Assembly (NCBI RefSeq): GCF_947489715.1
Contig: NZ_CANLER010000001.1
Coordinates: forward strand, 744,001-808,000
Direction: 5' to 3'
From: an uncultured Roseovarius sp.
Lineage (GTDB): Bacteria; Pseudomonadota; Alphaproteobacteria; Rhodobacterales; Rhodobacteraceae
DNA: 64,000 nt
Shown: one piece after another, positions 52,337 to 63,200 of the stretch
How positions within the stretch are numbered: the first letter of the stretch is position 1
Layout of the letters: every line of letters begins with the position of its first letter
Made by a program: the position numbers and the translations under genes
The notes under the pieces: generated by a model
Told to the model about the DNA's origin: nothing
Databases searched by the model: none
Seen by the model: only the letters and a program-made list of their open reading frames with translations

Positions 52337-52786
52337 ATGTCAGATCCTTCCCCAAAATTCCTGGGACAGGGATGGAGGTTTCCACCTGAATTCAACGTGC
52401 AACTGGACGCGAGTGGCAGTGCGACCGGGCCGGGCAGTACGGGCATGATCGCGGGCGATGCAGACATCCATGAAAGTCTCCAGATTCTGTTTTCAACCTT
52501 TCGAGGCGAGAGAATTCTGAAACCCGATTATGGCGTCGGTATTGAAGAACATGTTTTTGATCCGACAGACGAGACCCAGCTTGGCGATCTGCGCAGCCAG
52601 ATGGAACATGCAATCCTCTTTTTTGAGCCGCGGATCAAACTCACGTCGATCTCACTCGATACCAGTGAGGTGGAGAATGGTGTTCTCAATATCAGGATTG
52701 AATATCGAATTCCGGCGATCAACTCGCGCAGCAATATTGTTTATCCGATGTATTTCAAGGAGGGCACAAATATCCGGGCGCGCTAG
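52337..52786 (+). CDS. gp25-like baseplate wedge protein (Afp9-like)
   Basis: This 149-residue protein of the gp25/GPW family builds the baseplate wedge that starts sheath assembly. The family motif is RILKPDYGVGIEEHVFDP near residue 56, with the preceding IHESLQILFSTFRGER. The N-terminus has a family-unusual Gly/Ser-rich stretch (ASGSATGPGSTG). The ATG at 52337 is preferred over a GTG two codons earlier, which directly follows the PAAR stop. Confidence 0.92.
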   Translation: MSDPSPKFLGQGWRFPPEFNVQLDASGSATGPGSTGMIAGDADIHESLQILFSTFRGERILKPDYGVGIEEHVFDPTDETQLGDLRSQMEHAILFFEPRIKLTSISLDTSEVENGVLNIRIEYRIPAINSRSNIVYPMYFKEGTNIRAR

Positions 52787-52806
52787 AGTGCGACCGTGAT
52801 TGGATT

Positions 52807-55800
52807 ATGGACCACAAACGGCCCCATACCGCCGACAATGGCCATTTAACGCAAAGCACACGTGCGCTGCGGGCGCTTGATACAGATTATTTTCGACCTG
52901 ACGAACGCAACCTTGCCGATCTGATCAACACCGCAACGGAACTTTCCCGGTTGCTTACTTATTTCGATGAAAATGACCAAGCGCATCACCCATCGAAATC
53001 TGCCGATTGCATCGGCGCATGGGAGGCGTTTTTTCGAGAGGACATAACGTTCCTTCTCGCTCAGATCGCGTCGGTCAATGTTCGTGCAGAGTTTCGTGCA
53101 AGCCGATTAGAAGATGCACAGTTGGAGCCACTGATAATCAGTCACGCCACACGTCTTTGGAGCTGGCATCAGCGCGCACAGGATCTAGCCGTTTTTGCCC
53201 CAGAAGATAGTTTGGAAGCAGCGCTTTTTTCCACACTTGATCAACCGCAAGAGAGTGATCTGAAAGGGCTGATACCATCTCTGCTGATGGATAAAATCCG
53301 CAAACGCGATGTCAGTGTGCCAAATTGCTGGCAGGCCAATACGCGCGTGGATCATTACCCTTACGCCACAGTCTTTAGCACCTTAAGCCGCGTCACAGCA
53401 CAAATCGGAAATGCCGCTGAGCAATATCTTGAACTTTCGCTTGCCGACAAAAATGACCATGAAGCGCATGTGGGGCTTTTTCTTGCTTTCGTGCGTTTGC
53501 TTCAGAAATCTCAAATCGAGCTCAACAAGATCACAGATAGACATCTAGAATTTTATTTCCGCAAAGTTTTGCGCAGTAATCCACGCGAAGCCCAACCAGA
53601 TCACGCCCATATCATATTTGAACTCGCTCCTGGCGCGCTTCCTGAGAATTTGTCCGCAGGCACCGCGCTTGTTGCAGGCAGCGGTTCGGGACCGGACGCA
53701 GCTATTTTCGAAACGGAACGTCCTCTCGTGGTGACTTCTGCCCGTGCTCTTGCCTTTAAGGCCGTCGCGATCGATCGTGATCCTGATTGGCGCGATAGAA
53801 ACGGCACTCCTTTTGTCGAGGGGGCGTCAGTTTACCCCGTAGCGAATTCAGCAGATGGTAAGGGCGCGCCGTTACCTGACCCCAGTATCGGCTGGAGCCC
53901 ATTTGGACCCGAAAAACCTGATGCTGCTTTGATCGGGTTGGCACTTGCATCCCCTGTTTTCAACCTTACTGGCGGCCAACGTTCAATCGAAGTGAAGCTT
54001 TGTTTTGATGACCAGTGCCGGATTACCCTGAACGAAGCGCTTATCCGGTATCGCGATGCTGTCAATCGGCGCTACGAGGGGCAATTATCCGAAAGAAGGT
54101 TCCGCCGTTTTCTAAATGACGCCTTTCGCCTTTCGCTTACTTCTGCCACCGGGTTTCACGCGATCACAGATTTTGTCATTGATCCCTCGGACTCTGCCAA
54201 CAATAATCTTGCTCTCAGGTTTACCCTGTCCGAGCAGGATCCACCGATAACTGCCTGGACTGCTATCCATAACCAACCACTTCTGAAGATTGAGCTTGAT
54301 CCCAAAGCTCGCGCCTATGCCTATTCCGCATTTCACAAAGCCCGGCTCATTCGCGCAGGCATTTCGGTGAAGGTCGAAGGCTTGAACAAGGTTAAGGTCA
54401 CCGCAAATGGTGCGCCGGTAAAACCCGGCAAACCCTTCGCACCTTTTGGCCCTGCCCCCCTGCCCGGTGCACACATGACCATTCACGCGTCAGAACTGGC
54501 AGACAAGGAAATCCATTCCCTCGGAGTCAGAATGGCATGGACAGGGTTGCCAACGCCACCTGCCGACCTTGCCAGTCACTACGCCGGATACGGGGCTGAC
54601 ATCGCAAATGACAGTTTTAGAGCTTCCCTTTCGAAAGGCGATGATCAAACCTGGTGGCCGTTGAAGGTTATGGGACCAGGTGATCCCGTACCAGGGTCCG
54701 ATGCGACGTTGTTTCCAATGGCTACAAATGAAGCCATTGCAATCGGTGAATTGCGTGTACCAACCCTTCCGGGCGACGCCCAAACCGGATCCGGTCACCA
54801 GAAAGCGGCCAAAGATGCCGCTTTAAGTAACTTTCGCATAGTGTTGACCAGTCCAGAAATGGGATTCGGCACACAGATTTTCCCGCGATTGGTCGCCAAG
54901 GCAGCAATTTCAAATGCCGAAGGAACAATCAAAAAGACAATTGGCTTGCTTGGTAAACTTCCCACGTTGAAGAAACCCAAAAAAGCTAAAATGAAGCCGC
55001 CGAAAATCAAACCACCTAAAGCAGCGGTCCCAGATGGTGATGCGGCGATCCCTAATCCACCCCTACAGCCGATGTTGAGCGGCCTGACGATTTCTTACAC
55101 GGCAACAACTACCGCCCAGCTTCCGGGAAGCAATCAATCGGTTACGCTGCTCAGCCTTGGCGCTTTCGGTGAGATTTCGGAAGTCGAGGACGGCCAATTT
55201 ATTCAAAGTGACTTGAATGCAGATGGCCGTCTAATGATAGGTCTTGATCGGGCAAACCCGCCCGAGCCATTGACGCTTTTTTTCAATATCCGCGATTCGC
55301 GCGCATCCAATTGGACGCATGACAATGTCGCGCCGCGACCTGGCCTTTATTGGAGTTACTTTTCCAACACGGGTTGGCGTATTTTACCCGACATCGCGAT
55401 CATCGCGGACGGCACCGAAGAACTCACGACCCATGGGATTGTCGAAATCGCTCTGCCTGCCGACATGGAAGTGACCAACCGGTACTCGGATAATCCACTT
55501 GCCTGGATATCGATCGGATATCAGGGAGATCGCGCACGTTTTGGCAAGGTCATCGACATTAAAACGCAAGCTGTGAGCGTGCGCCGCCGTCCTCTTGCAC
55601 CCACGGTGATAACGCCAGCGTTATTACCAGCGGGATCGATCAAGCGTTTTTTCTCGGCCCGGCCCGCCGTTGCAAAAATCACTCAACCCTTGGCAACTGA
55701 GGGTGGGCGCTCCCGCGAGACAACTACCATGCACCGGACACGATTATCCGAGAGGTTAGGCCACAAAATGCGCGCAATCCGTCAGATGGATTATGCTCGT

Positions 55801-56643
55801 ATGGTGCTTGAGGCGTTCCCGGACCTGGGCGATGTGAAATGTCGGCATCTGGACGCTGGTAGGGTTGAACTGATTGTCAGTCCTCGACGCAGCAAGGACA
55901 GAACTCAAAGGTGCCCCCGTGTTGCCCTGCATACGCGGTCAAAAATCGCACGATGGCTTGAAGCACATACCCCATTGACGGTTGGGCAGGTCGATATTCG
56001 CAACCCGGCTTACGAGGACATCCGTGTACAGGCCCATCTGGTGCCGTTGGGTGCCGGTACAGCGGTGACGCTGGCACAAGTTGAAAATAACCTGTTTCGG
56101 CTGATCGCTCCGTGGATGTTCGAACCATCACTACCGCTGCCAATCGGTCATAACGAATTGGAGATTGCGACCATCACCGCCGCAATAGAAAAGATGCCGG
56201 GCATTTCACGGGTGCTGGGCCTGTCACTTGTTCACAGCTACCGCAATCGCGGTGCAAATGGTGGCGACACTGGACGATTTGGCATCAAGGATAGTGCGCG
56301 CGCGCATCAAGCCCGTCAAAAAAACGGTGCAGCTTTTCTGCGCGGTGCGACACCGGCATCGGTTTTTGTGCCCGCGTTACATCACGATATCTCTTTCCTG
56401 CCGCCGCGCGACGGGATTGGCGATCTGACCATTGGTCGCGACCTTGTTGCGTCAGATCCAAAACAGCGCGAGGCTTACCGCAACGAACCTTCCGAGCTGC
56501 CATATGAGGTGGCACCAACAGGCATTGGCAGTTTGTGTATCGGACGCGACCTGATCATCACAGATCCGGTTGATGCCATTCCACCTTCCTCTGAACTCGA
56601 AATCCGACCGCATCCTCTGGACGCTGTCTTTCTGACAAAATGA
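52807..56643 (+). CDS. Large baseplate J-like protein (Afp11-like)
   Basis: This 1278-residue protein sits where Afp11 does and should form the baseplate wedge with the next J-like protein. The N-terminal region (ALRALDTDYFRPDERNLADL) and FYFRKVLRSNPREAQPDHAHIIFEL resemble eCIS Afp11-type proteins (quoted in part: FYFRKVLR). A Lys/Pro-rich linker (residues about 716-752, e.g. KKPKKAKMKPPKIKPPK) splits it. Near the C-terminus two copies of a GIG-L-IGRDL--DP motif lie 36 residues apart (about 1203 and 1239). No signal peptide or transmembrane helix was seen. Confidence 0.85.
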   Translation: MDHKRPHTADNGHLTQSTRALRALDTDYFRPDERNLADLINTATELSRLLTYFDENDQAHHPSKSADCIGAWEAFFREDITFLLAQIASVNVRAEFRASRLEDAQLEPLIISHATRLWSWHQRAQDLAVFAPEDSLEAALFSTLDQPQESDLKGLIPSLLMDKIRKRDVSVPNCWQANTRVDHYPYATVFSTLSRVTAQIGNAAEQYLELSLADKNDHEAHVGLFLAFVRLLQKSQIELNKITDRHLEFYFRKVLRSNPREAQPDHAHIIFELAPGALPENLSAGTALVAGSGSGPDAAIFETERPLVVTSARALAFKAVAIDRDPDWRDRNGTPFVEGASVYPVANSADGKGAPLPDPSIGWSPFGPEKPDAALIGLALASPVFNLTGGQRSIEVKLCFDDQCRITLNEALIRYRDAVNRRYEGQLSERRFRRFLNDAFRLSLTSATGFHAITDFVIDPSDSANNNLALRFTLSEQDPPITAWTAIHNQPLLKIELDPKARAYAYSAFHKARLIRAGISVKVEGLNKVKVTANGAPVKPGKPFAPFGPAPLPGAHMTIHASELADKEIHSLGVRMAWTGLPTPPADLASHYAGYGADIANDSFRASLSKGDDQTWWPLKVMGPGDPVPGSDATLFPMATNEAIAIGELRVPTLPGDAQTGSGHQKAAKDAALSNFRIVLTSPEMGFGTQIFPRLVAKAAISNAEGTIKKTIGLLGKLPTLKKPKKAKMKPPKIKPPKAAVPDGDAAIPNPPLQPMLSGLTISYTATTTAQLPGSNQSVTLLSLGAFGEISEVEDGQFIQSDLNADGRLMIGLDRANPPEPLTLFFNIRDSRASNWTHDNVAPRPGLYWSYFSNTGWRILPDIAIIADGTEELTTHGIVEIALPADMEVTNRYSDNPLAWISIGYQGDRARFGKVIDIKTQAVSVRRRPLAPTVITPALLPAGSIKRFFSARPAVAKITQPLATEGGRSRETTTMHRTRLSERLGHKMRAIRQMDYARMVLEAFPDLGDVKCRHLDAGRVELIVSPRRSKDRTQRCPRVALHTRSKIARWLEAHTPLTVGQVDIRNPAYEDIRVQAHLVPLGAGTAVTLAQVENNLFRLIAPWMFEPSLPLPIGHNELEIATITAAIEKMPGISRVLGLSLVHSYRNRGANGGDTGRFGIKDSARAHQARQKNGAAFLRGATPASVFVPALHHDISFLPPRDGIGDLTIGRDLVASDPKQREAYRNEPSELPYEVAPTGIGSLCIGRDLIITDPVDAIPPSSELEIRPHPLDAVFLTK

Positions 56644-56656
56644 AATCGGATCAGCC

Positions 56657-57697
56657 ATGACCACCACACGTGCAGAACTCATAGAAAATTTTTCCAACGG
56701 CAAACTGCCTTCGGGCGAAAATTTTGCTGACCTGATCAATTCCATGGTGCATCAGGATCAATTCGATGCGCATGTCCAAACTTTCGAGGATTGGAAAGCA
56801 CGTGGTGAGGTTGCCCTGGGTTCGGGCGACCGGGCCTGGCGTATCGCCGTGAACGATAATGCACAGGTGCAACTCCTTCGCGGCGACGGATCAGATGGGT
56901 TAACCGCACCACAGGGTTTTGCTGATATTCAGCTAGGAGGATGGACAAGCCTTACCGGACGGATCGGCGATTGTAGCGATCCCAAGGCTTTCATGGGCTA
57001 TAAGATCGAACTTGACGTCGCCGGAATGCCAAATGTGCCCAGCGATGGTAGCTGGCATCCAATAGTAAACATGCCCGGCCATCCTTGTGTTTTCGAGGTG
57101 ACCGCGGGCACGGCACGTGTTGCCTACCTAGCTCCATTGGGTATCATGTCGATGGCTCGGGGCTTGATCGGTATCTCCGAAGAACAGAACGCCATCACCC
57201 ACGGAACCATCGTCGCCACCGGAGCCAACCGTCAACCGTCATTAACCGTGTCCGCGCAACCCGATGCCGCGACAACCTGGAACGTTCTGGGTGCATATCT
57301 AGCAGCTGTTCTAATCCTGGTTCTGGGGGCCGCTCTGCTAGCAGGTACGCCCGCTGAAAACGAGATCGAAGTTGGCCTTGGATCCTTTGGTGACTGGCTT
57401 GTAACCTATGTGGGCAAATTGCTTGCGGGTCTCGGTATCACTGGTATCGATCCTACCAAGTTCACCCATCTATATCTACCTTTGGCGATACTTGTGGTGA
57501 ATGTCCTCTACGCTCTACGCCTTTTGATCCGGGCCAATCATTTGCGTCGCCGTTCGGTCTGTCTGCGTTGGAAAAAAACCGGTGGCTCAGTCTTCAGCGG
57601 AGACAGGCAATGGACGTTGCAATTGCGCGGACCCACCCTTGCACCAGGTCCACAGGACAGCAATATCTATTACTCTATTACTAAGCTTTGGAACTAA
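56657..57697 (+). CDS. eCIS baseplate-region protein with transmembrane hairpin
   Basis: This 346-residue protein has three parts. Residues 1-160 are soluble, beginning ELIENFSNGKLPSGENFADLIN, a start I recall from eCIS-associated proteins (quoted in part: NGKLPSGENFADLI). Residues 209-230 (WNVLGAYLAAVLILVLGAAL) and about 270-290 (LYLPLAILVVNVLYALRLLI) are strong transmembrane helices joined by a 40-residue loop. The C-terminal strand-rich tail ends SNIYYSITKLWN, also as in the eCIS family. The inserted hairpin suggests anchoring of the particle to a membrane. It lies 14 bases after the Afp11-like gene. Confidence 0.75.
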   Translation: MTTTRAELIENFSNGKLPSGENFADLINSMVHQDQFDAHVQTFEDWKARGEVALGSGDRAWRIAVNDNAQVQLLRGDGSDGLTAPQGFADIQLGGWTSLTGRIGDCSDPKAFMGYKIELDVAGMPNVPSDGSWHPIVNMPGHPCVFEVTAGTARVAYLAPLGIMSMARGLIGISEEQNAITHGTIVATGANRQPSLTVSAQPDAATTWNVLGAYLAAVLILVLGAALLAGTPAENEIEVGLGSFGDWLVTYVGKLLAGLGITGIDPTKFTHLYLPLAILVVNVLYALRLLIRANHLRRRSVCLRWKKTGGSVFSGDRQWTLQLRGPTLAPGPQDSNIYYSITKLWN

Positions 57698-57713
57698 TCA
57701 GCGGTAGACCCTG

Positions 57714-60260
57714 ATGACCCAGCAGGAGATCATTACCAAAGACCCCAAAGCGCCAGAAACGCTTGATTTTGAAGCATTGCTTGCGTCAGGCATTGCCTAT
57801 GTTCAATCCCTGAGTCGCGATAGCTGGACTGACTACAATGAACATGATCCGGGTGTCACCATACTGGAAAACCTTGTCTTTGCATTGACCGACATTGCGT
57901 ACCGAACAAACCATCCTATTGCAGATATTATCGCTTCGTCTGCCGCATCCACTGGCACTCCCCTAGAGCGTCTGCCGTTGTTTACAGGCGACAGGGCATT
58001 CACCACAGCGCCGGCAACCGGCAATGACTATCGAAAACTCATTTATGATCAAGTGGCCGATGTTCGTGATGTCTGGTTAGTACCTGTAACCGAACGACAC
58101 GGGGTATCCGGTCTGTTTGACGTATTTATACAGGCTTTCCCGCCCGTCGCGTCAGAGCATGGTGCAATGATCAGACCCGATGAACAGGCCATTACGAAAG
58201 ATGTGCAGCGCCTTCTGGAAGCAAGCCGAGGTATCGGCATTGATTTTCGAAAGGTAGAGCTTGTCCCGGAGGAGCTATTTGCGCTTGACCTCGAAATTTC
58301 GATCGCGCCGGACGAAAACCCAAATAGTTGCGTCGCCGCGGTCTTATTTGCCGTCGATAATGCGCTTAACCCTCCGCCTGAAATCGAAGATGTAGATCAG
58401 GCACTTTATGCTGGCATGCCCCCGGACGAGTTGTTTCAGGGGCCCAAACTTGATCTGGGCGTGATCCGTGACGATAGCTTGCGGCCTCTCGTCACGCAAC
58501 TTGACCTGAATAAAACACGTGCCGCTATTCTGGATGTTACCGGTGTCGTGACTGTTGGTCAGTTCATGACGCGCACCGTTCGATCGCGCGTCTGCCCCGA
58601 AGGACCGTCCCTGCCGACCCTTTCGCGCCGTCCTGCAGACCTAAATGGTATTCAGGTTTTTCGAAATGGTGTGCCGATGAAGCTGGATTATGGCCGCGTC
58701 CTGCTCAACCTGCGCCATCTTGAAGAAAAAAGGCGATGGCAAACTCGTTACGCAATGCGCCGCATGTCGGATACCAGCTATGCCACAGTACCCTTGGGCA
58801 AGGATGACCGGCATCTGAACAGGTATCGTTCGATCCAACACATCTTTCCCGAAATCTATGGCATCGGTGAAAAAGGAACAGAGGGTGCTGTGCCGATCAC
58901 CGAGCGGGGCAGGAACCAGCATCAGGAACAGGCACTGCGTCGGGCACGGGCTAGACAGCTCAAGGGGTATTTGACATTTTTTGAACAGATGATGGCCGAC
59001 CACCTGAGCCAGTTGGATGCTACGGCGGACCTGTTCGCTTTACCGTCCGAACGCCCGACATACAACTGGCAGGCATTGACGCGGCCGAGCGCACATCCGG
59101 ACGATCCGTCCAATTTGGCGCCAATCCTTGGCCAACCCACGAACGCTAAAGACAAGAAGAACAGCACATGGTTCCAGCAGTATTGTGACGGATTAGAGGC
59201 GATCTATACGAATATCGACCGTCCAGCCGAACGGCGTGGCAGGGCGCTTGACCACCTTTTGGCGCGGTTCGGCGAACAATTTGACACCGCCTCGCTCAAA
59301 CGTCTTTACGATCAAGAACACCAGCCACGGGATGTGTTTGAGCAATGGTTATTGAAACGCAAAGCAGAACTCCTTGAAAATGTCATAGACCTCGGCGGCA
59401 AACGTGGTCTGGGAATCGACCTTTCTAACTCGGCTTCTTGTCCTCTCGAGACACGGATCGCGCTACGATCAGGCCATGATGCACCGCTTTATCTGATCGA
59501 ACACATCTTGCTGCGCGACGGGGCACGTGGAGGCGGCATCGGGGCTGAGCAGATCGGCGTTGATTTTGCTGTCACGGCGCCTCCTCCGCTAACGGCTTTT
59601 CGACTGGCGCTGGACGGTTATTCAGTGCATTGGATTTTGGACCCTCAGCCACTTGCATCGGAAACCTCATCGCTGTTGGAGCTTTTGGTTACCCTTGGAG
59701 CGGATCAGGCGCATTACACGGCCTATCCACCGGGATCTTATCAGGTCTCTGTTCGTATTGAACAAAATGCTGGCTTGGGCGTCGACGTTCTCGAAAACTT
59801 TAGGTCAATGGATGAGGCTAAAGCGTGCATTGCTGACATGCAGCGCATCTGCCAAGAGGCACAAAAAACCAAACGTGTTCCCAGCGATTTCGTTGAACCC
59901 GTCTATCTGCCTCTGGATTTCTACAATCATGGCGTCAGCCTGATCATCAGCCCGGGAACTGAAGGAACATCAGAAGATCGTCGCGCTTTTGTAAGCGAAA
60001 TCGCTGCGGCCGAAATTCCGGCTCACTTGTCGTGCGTGCATCTTTGGCTCCACCGGGATGAAATCGACTCATTTGATACTGACTATAAAGAATGGCAGAA
60101 GATTCATCGTGGCGTTCGGGCAACCGCGTTTCCCTCTGCGGCTGCCCGTCAGGAAGCTGTTGAGCGTTCGGAAAAACTGCGCAATCACATTCACAGGCTC
60201 TATTGCGCCAGTATCCAAAACGCTCGCAAGCGTCGGCGTGAAAGCGTGGGTGTGAAATGA
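57714..60260 (+). CDS. Large baseplate J-like protein (Afp12-like)
   Basis: This 848-residue protein carries the eCIS/baseplate-J hallmark DSWTDYNEHDPGVTILENL near residue 36 and further LFALTDIAYRTNHP-like sequence. The middle contains long helical stretches around QEQALRRARARQLKGYLTFFEQMMADHLSQLD (partial: RARQLKGYLTFFEQMMADHL), typical of Afp12-type proteins. With the Afp11-like protein it should form the baseplate wedges. Its stop overlaps the tape-measure start (ATGA), a sign of coupled translation. Confidence 0.88.
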   Translation: MTQQEIITKDPKAPETLDFEALLASGIAYVQSLSRDSWTDYNEHDPGVTILENLVFALTDIAYRTNHPIADIIASSAASTGTPLERLPLFTGDRAFTTAPATGNDYRKLIYDQVADVRDVWLVPVTERHGVSGLFDVFIQAFPPVASEHGAMIRPDEQAITKDVQRLLEASRGIGIDFRKVELVPEELFALDLEISIAPDENPNSCVAAVLFAVDNALNPPPEIEDVDQALYAGMPPDELFQGPKLDLGVIRDDSLRPLVTQLDLNKTRAAILDVTGVVTVGQFMTRTVRSRVCPEGPSLPTLSRRPADLNGIQVFRNGVPMKLDYGRVLLNLRHLEEKRRWQTRYAMRRMSDTSYATVPLGKDDRHLNRYRSIQHIFPEIYGIGEKGTEGAVPITERGRNQHQEQALRRARARQLKGYLTFFEQMMADHLSQLDATADLFALPSERPTYNWQALTRPSAHPDDPSNLAPILGQPTNAKDKKNSTWFQQYCDGLEAIYTNIDRPAERRGRALDHLLARFGEQFDTASLKRLYDQEHQPRDVFEQWLLKRKAELLENVIDLGGKRGLGIDLSNSASCPLETRIALRSGHDAPLYLIEHILLRDGARGGGIGAEQIGVDFAVTAPPPLTAFRLALDGYSVHWILDPQPLASETSSLLELLVTLGADQAHYTAYPPGSYQVSVRIEQNAGLGVDVLENFRSMDEAKACIADMQRICQEAQKTKRVPSDFVEPVYLPLDFYNHGVSLIISPGTEGTSEDRRAFVSEIAAAEIPAHLSCVHLWLHRDEIDSFDTDYKEWQKIHRGVRATAFPSAAARQEAVERSEKLRNHIHRLYCASIQNARKRRRESVGVK

Positions 60261-63200
60261 CAGCAGCGCATCAAATCGGTCGCGTTGTCTATGAATTCGA
60301 TGTTGATGAAGACAGCGACGCTAAACAAGTCCAAGATCGTCTTAGTGATTTTTCCTATTCCCGGCTTGAGCCTGTGATCGATCTTAGCGTGGACGACGCT
60401 GCCCTTTCCGGTCATCTGATCCTTGACACGCTGGAATTGAATCTTGGCGAAATCCCAGCGGATGATTTCGACGATACGCTTGAATTGCGCCTACGCGAAG
60501 CACTCACGCTAGCGCTCCTGCAAGCCCAAATCCCTGGGAGGGACTTTGCCCTCAAACCACAACGCGCCACAATGTTTCCAGCCACGGTCGAACAAGAACG
60601 TGATTTAAAAAGTTACCTAAGCTTGGGTCGATATCCACATTTGCCTGACAATGACGCGCCGGGGTTGGCCGCCTTGCTTCGGACTGAGTTGGCCCGTGAC
60701 CCACGCGGGGTGGTGAAAATTCTTGAAAAAGTTACCGACATGCCGGACGTGCAAAAACGTATGGCGCTTCAATTGCCGAAAGACCTCCGTGAAGACCTGA
60801 TTGCCGCTGCAAGGACATTGGCCAACGGATCGTTTAGCTCATTGCAGGAATTGCTGACATCAAGTGTTCAAAGTGAAACCGTTTCGCGCGATAAAGCAGG
60901 CAGCTTATCGCAGAAGACCCAATCGCCGCCGTTGCTGACCGAACAGGGTGTCCAGGTCCAAAAGAAACAAAACGCGCGGCACCAATCCGAGGCTTTACAA
61001 AAAGCCTTATGGCAAGCTCTGAAATCAGGCCAAGTGACCGATGAGATAGCCCGATTAGACATCGCCGCAATCGTCAGGACCGATACCCTCATTCTTCCGC
61101 TCTTGACGGCTAATCTTGTCAACGCGCGCTTCCGATCGGCGCTTCGCTATCATCTGACATTTGGCTCGATTGAGGATTTGCATCTGAAAGGTCTTCCGGC
61201 GATTGGCGGTTTTGCCGTCACATTACTAAAAACTGCCCGAACTCTCAGATCGGATGTATTCGAGCAAGTGATTGACGCCAGTCTGGCTGGCCTGGCCCAC
61301 CCCAAAGACGACGCAACGCAATGGCTGCAAGACATCACTCGGGGACTGCATCGTTCCGTCGTGGCGCAAGTCTATTCAGCTGCGGCGAAACTGCGTGAGA
61401 TCGACGAACGATACGAAGTTCTATACAACATCATGGGATCGCTTGATATCGACGCCCCCGCTATTTCCACTGCTGAAAAACACGATCAGGAAGAAAGCGT
61501 TAAACCTTTCGAGGAACTTGTTACAGCGCTCCGATTCGGCGGCATGGAATCTAAGGATGTGCTGGCAACCCGGTTGCTAAACGCTTTGGTTGAAGAAGAT
61601 GCTGAACACGATGACGTGATTGAGCGTTCGCATGTTTCTGGCATTGCACAACACCGCCTCGTCAAAATACTCGAAACTATTCCAATGAAAAAGCTTGATC
61701 GCGTTTTGCGTCAACGTTTGGGCAAGGCTTTTTCTGAACAGTTCGATCTTATCCAAGTTGCAACCAGCAAACCTGAGGACGCATCCCTACGCTTTCAGGT
61801 TTTTTGGGCACTTCTTGACACGCTTCGTACTCTCAATAAGCGGGAACAAACGCAGCAGGATGTTGCGCAACACTCGCTAAACCATTTCTGGTCAATCCTC
61901 GCGCAGCGCCTCCCCGAAAGCATAAAAAACCTTGAGAGTATCCGCCGAGAATTTGGACGAAAAAGTGATAAAACCTACGGGGATGACACGGCATCCGAAC
62001 CTTTTTCGGGGGTTATGATACGACCAGAAGGAATTGAAATTCCGGGTAAAGACACCTGGGATAGCAAGCAATCCTCGAAGGAAATGCGACATGCGATCCC
62101 GAGGGCAAAAACATCCCCCAAAGAAACGCGAAAAAGGCCGAAGAACGATGTTGAGTCCCGCGAAGCCGCAGAACTTATGCAATTGTTGGCACGCGCTGGA
62201 TTAAGGCTCAAGCCGACCGCGGTCGCACAGATACTTGCAGATACAAACCTGTTGTTTGAATCGAATGAAAAAAGCGCCAGCGCCGCTTTGGACGCTCTGG
62301 CTGGTGTTCTTAATTTATCGCGGAAAACGCTGGTGGAACATCTTATGCCACAGATCAGCGATTCACAGAGAGAATTGAAATCGACCGCGCTGAAACCACT
62401 CAACTTACTAATACTGCAGGGTTTTGAAAACCTTGAGAAGGCAGAGGATATTGCTTCGTTTTCGCAGCTACTGGTTCGTGCACGCCTTTGTGAAAATTTG
62501 ACGCAAGCTGACAAGATACTGGACAGTGTCTCCCAGGCAACGCCGTTATCCGACGGTCACGAGTTAGCATTTCTAAGTGCAGTGGCTGAGCGGCTCAATC
62601 TAAGTCTCGCTGAAATGGTGAAACAGCTCCACGATCATCTGCCTGAGGAGTTTATGGGTCTGTCGGCACCGCTAATACGTGCATTCAAATCGGATAGGTC
62701 AACGTTATCAAAAACCAGTTCAGAGCAACAAACACTCACTCGGATCGCGAAATTGGTCGTAAAAGGCGGTATAACCGATGATGTTTCCCGAACGAGCAGC
62801 GATCTTGCTGACCTAGCGACGAACGCTTCGCCTATTACAGGTGACGCAACCACCTTCCTTGATGCACTCGCAGCCCGATATGACCTTGACCGAAATACTC
62901 TGATCGAAAGGCTTAAGCCGCACGTCTTGGCTCAAACAGTGCAATTGCCAGAAGCATTCACCGTTCTTTTCAATAACGATACAGATGAGAAAAATAAAGT
63001 TGGTGAACACCATCGAACCCTCACTCAGTTCGCTGAACTCATCCTGCGTTCAGGCGTAAGTGACGATCCCGAACAGGCCAAACAGATATTGTTTGAGGTT
63101 GCCAAAACTGACCCACCCATCAAAGGTTCGGAAAGCAAATTTCTGGATGCCGTTGCCGAAAGATATGAACTTGCCGAACAACTCGAGCCATATCTTGTTG

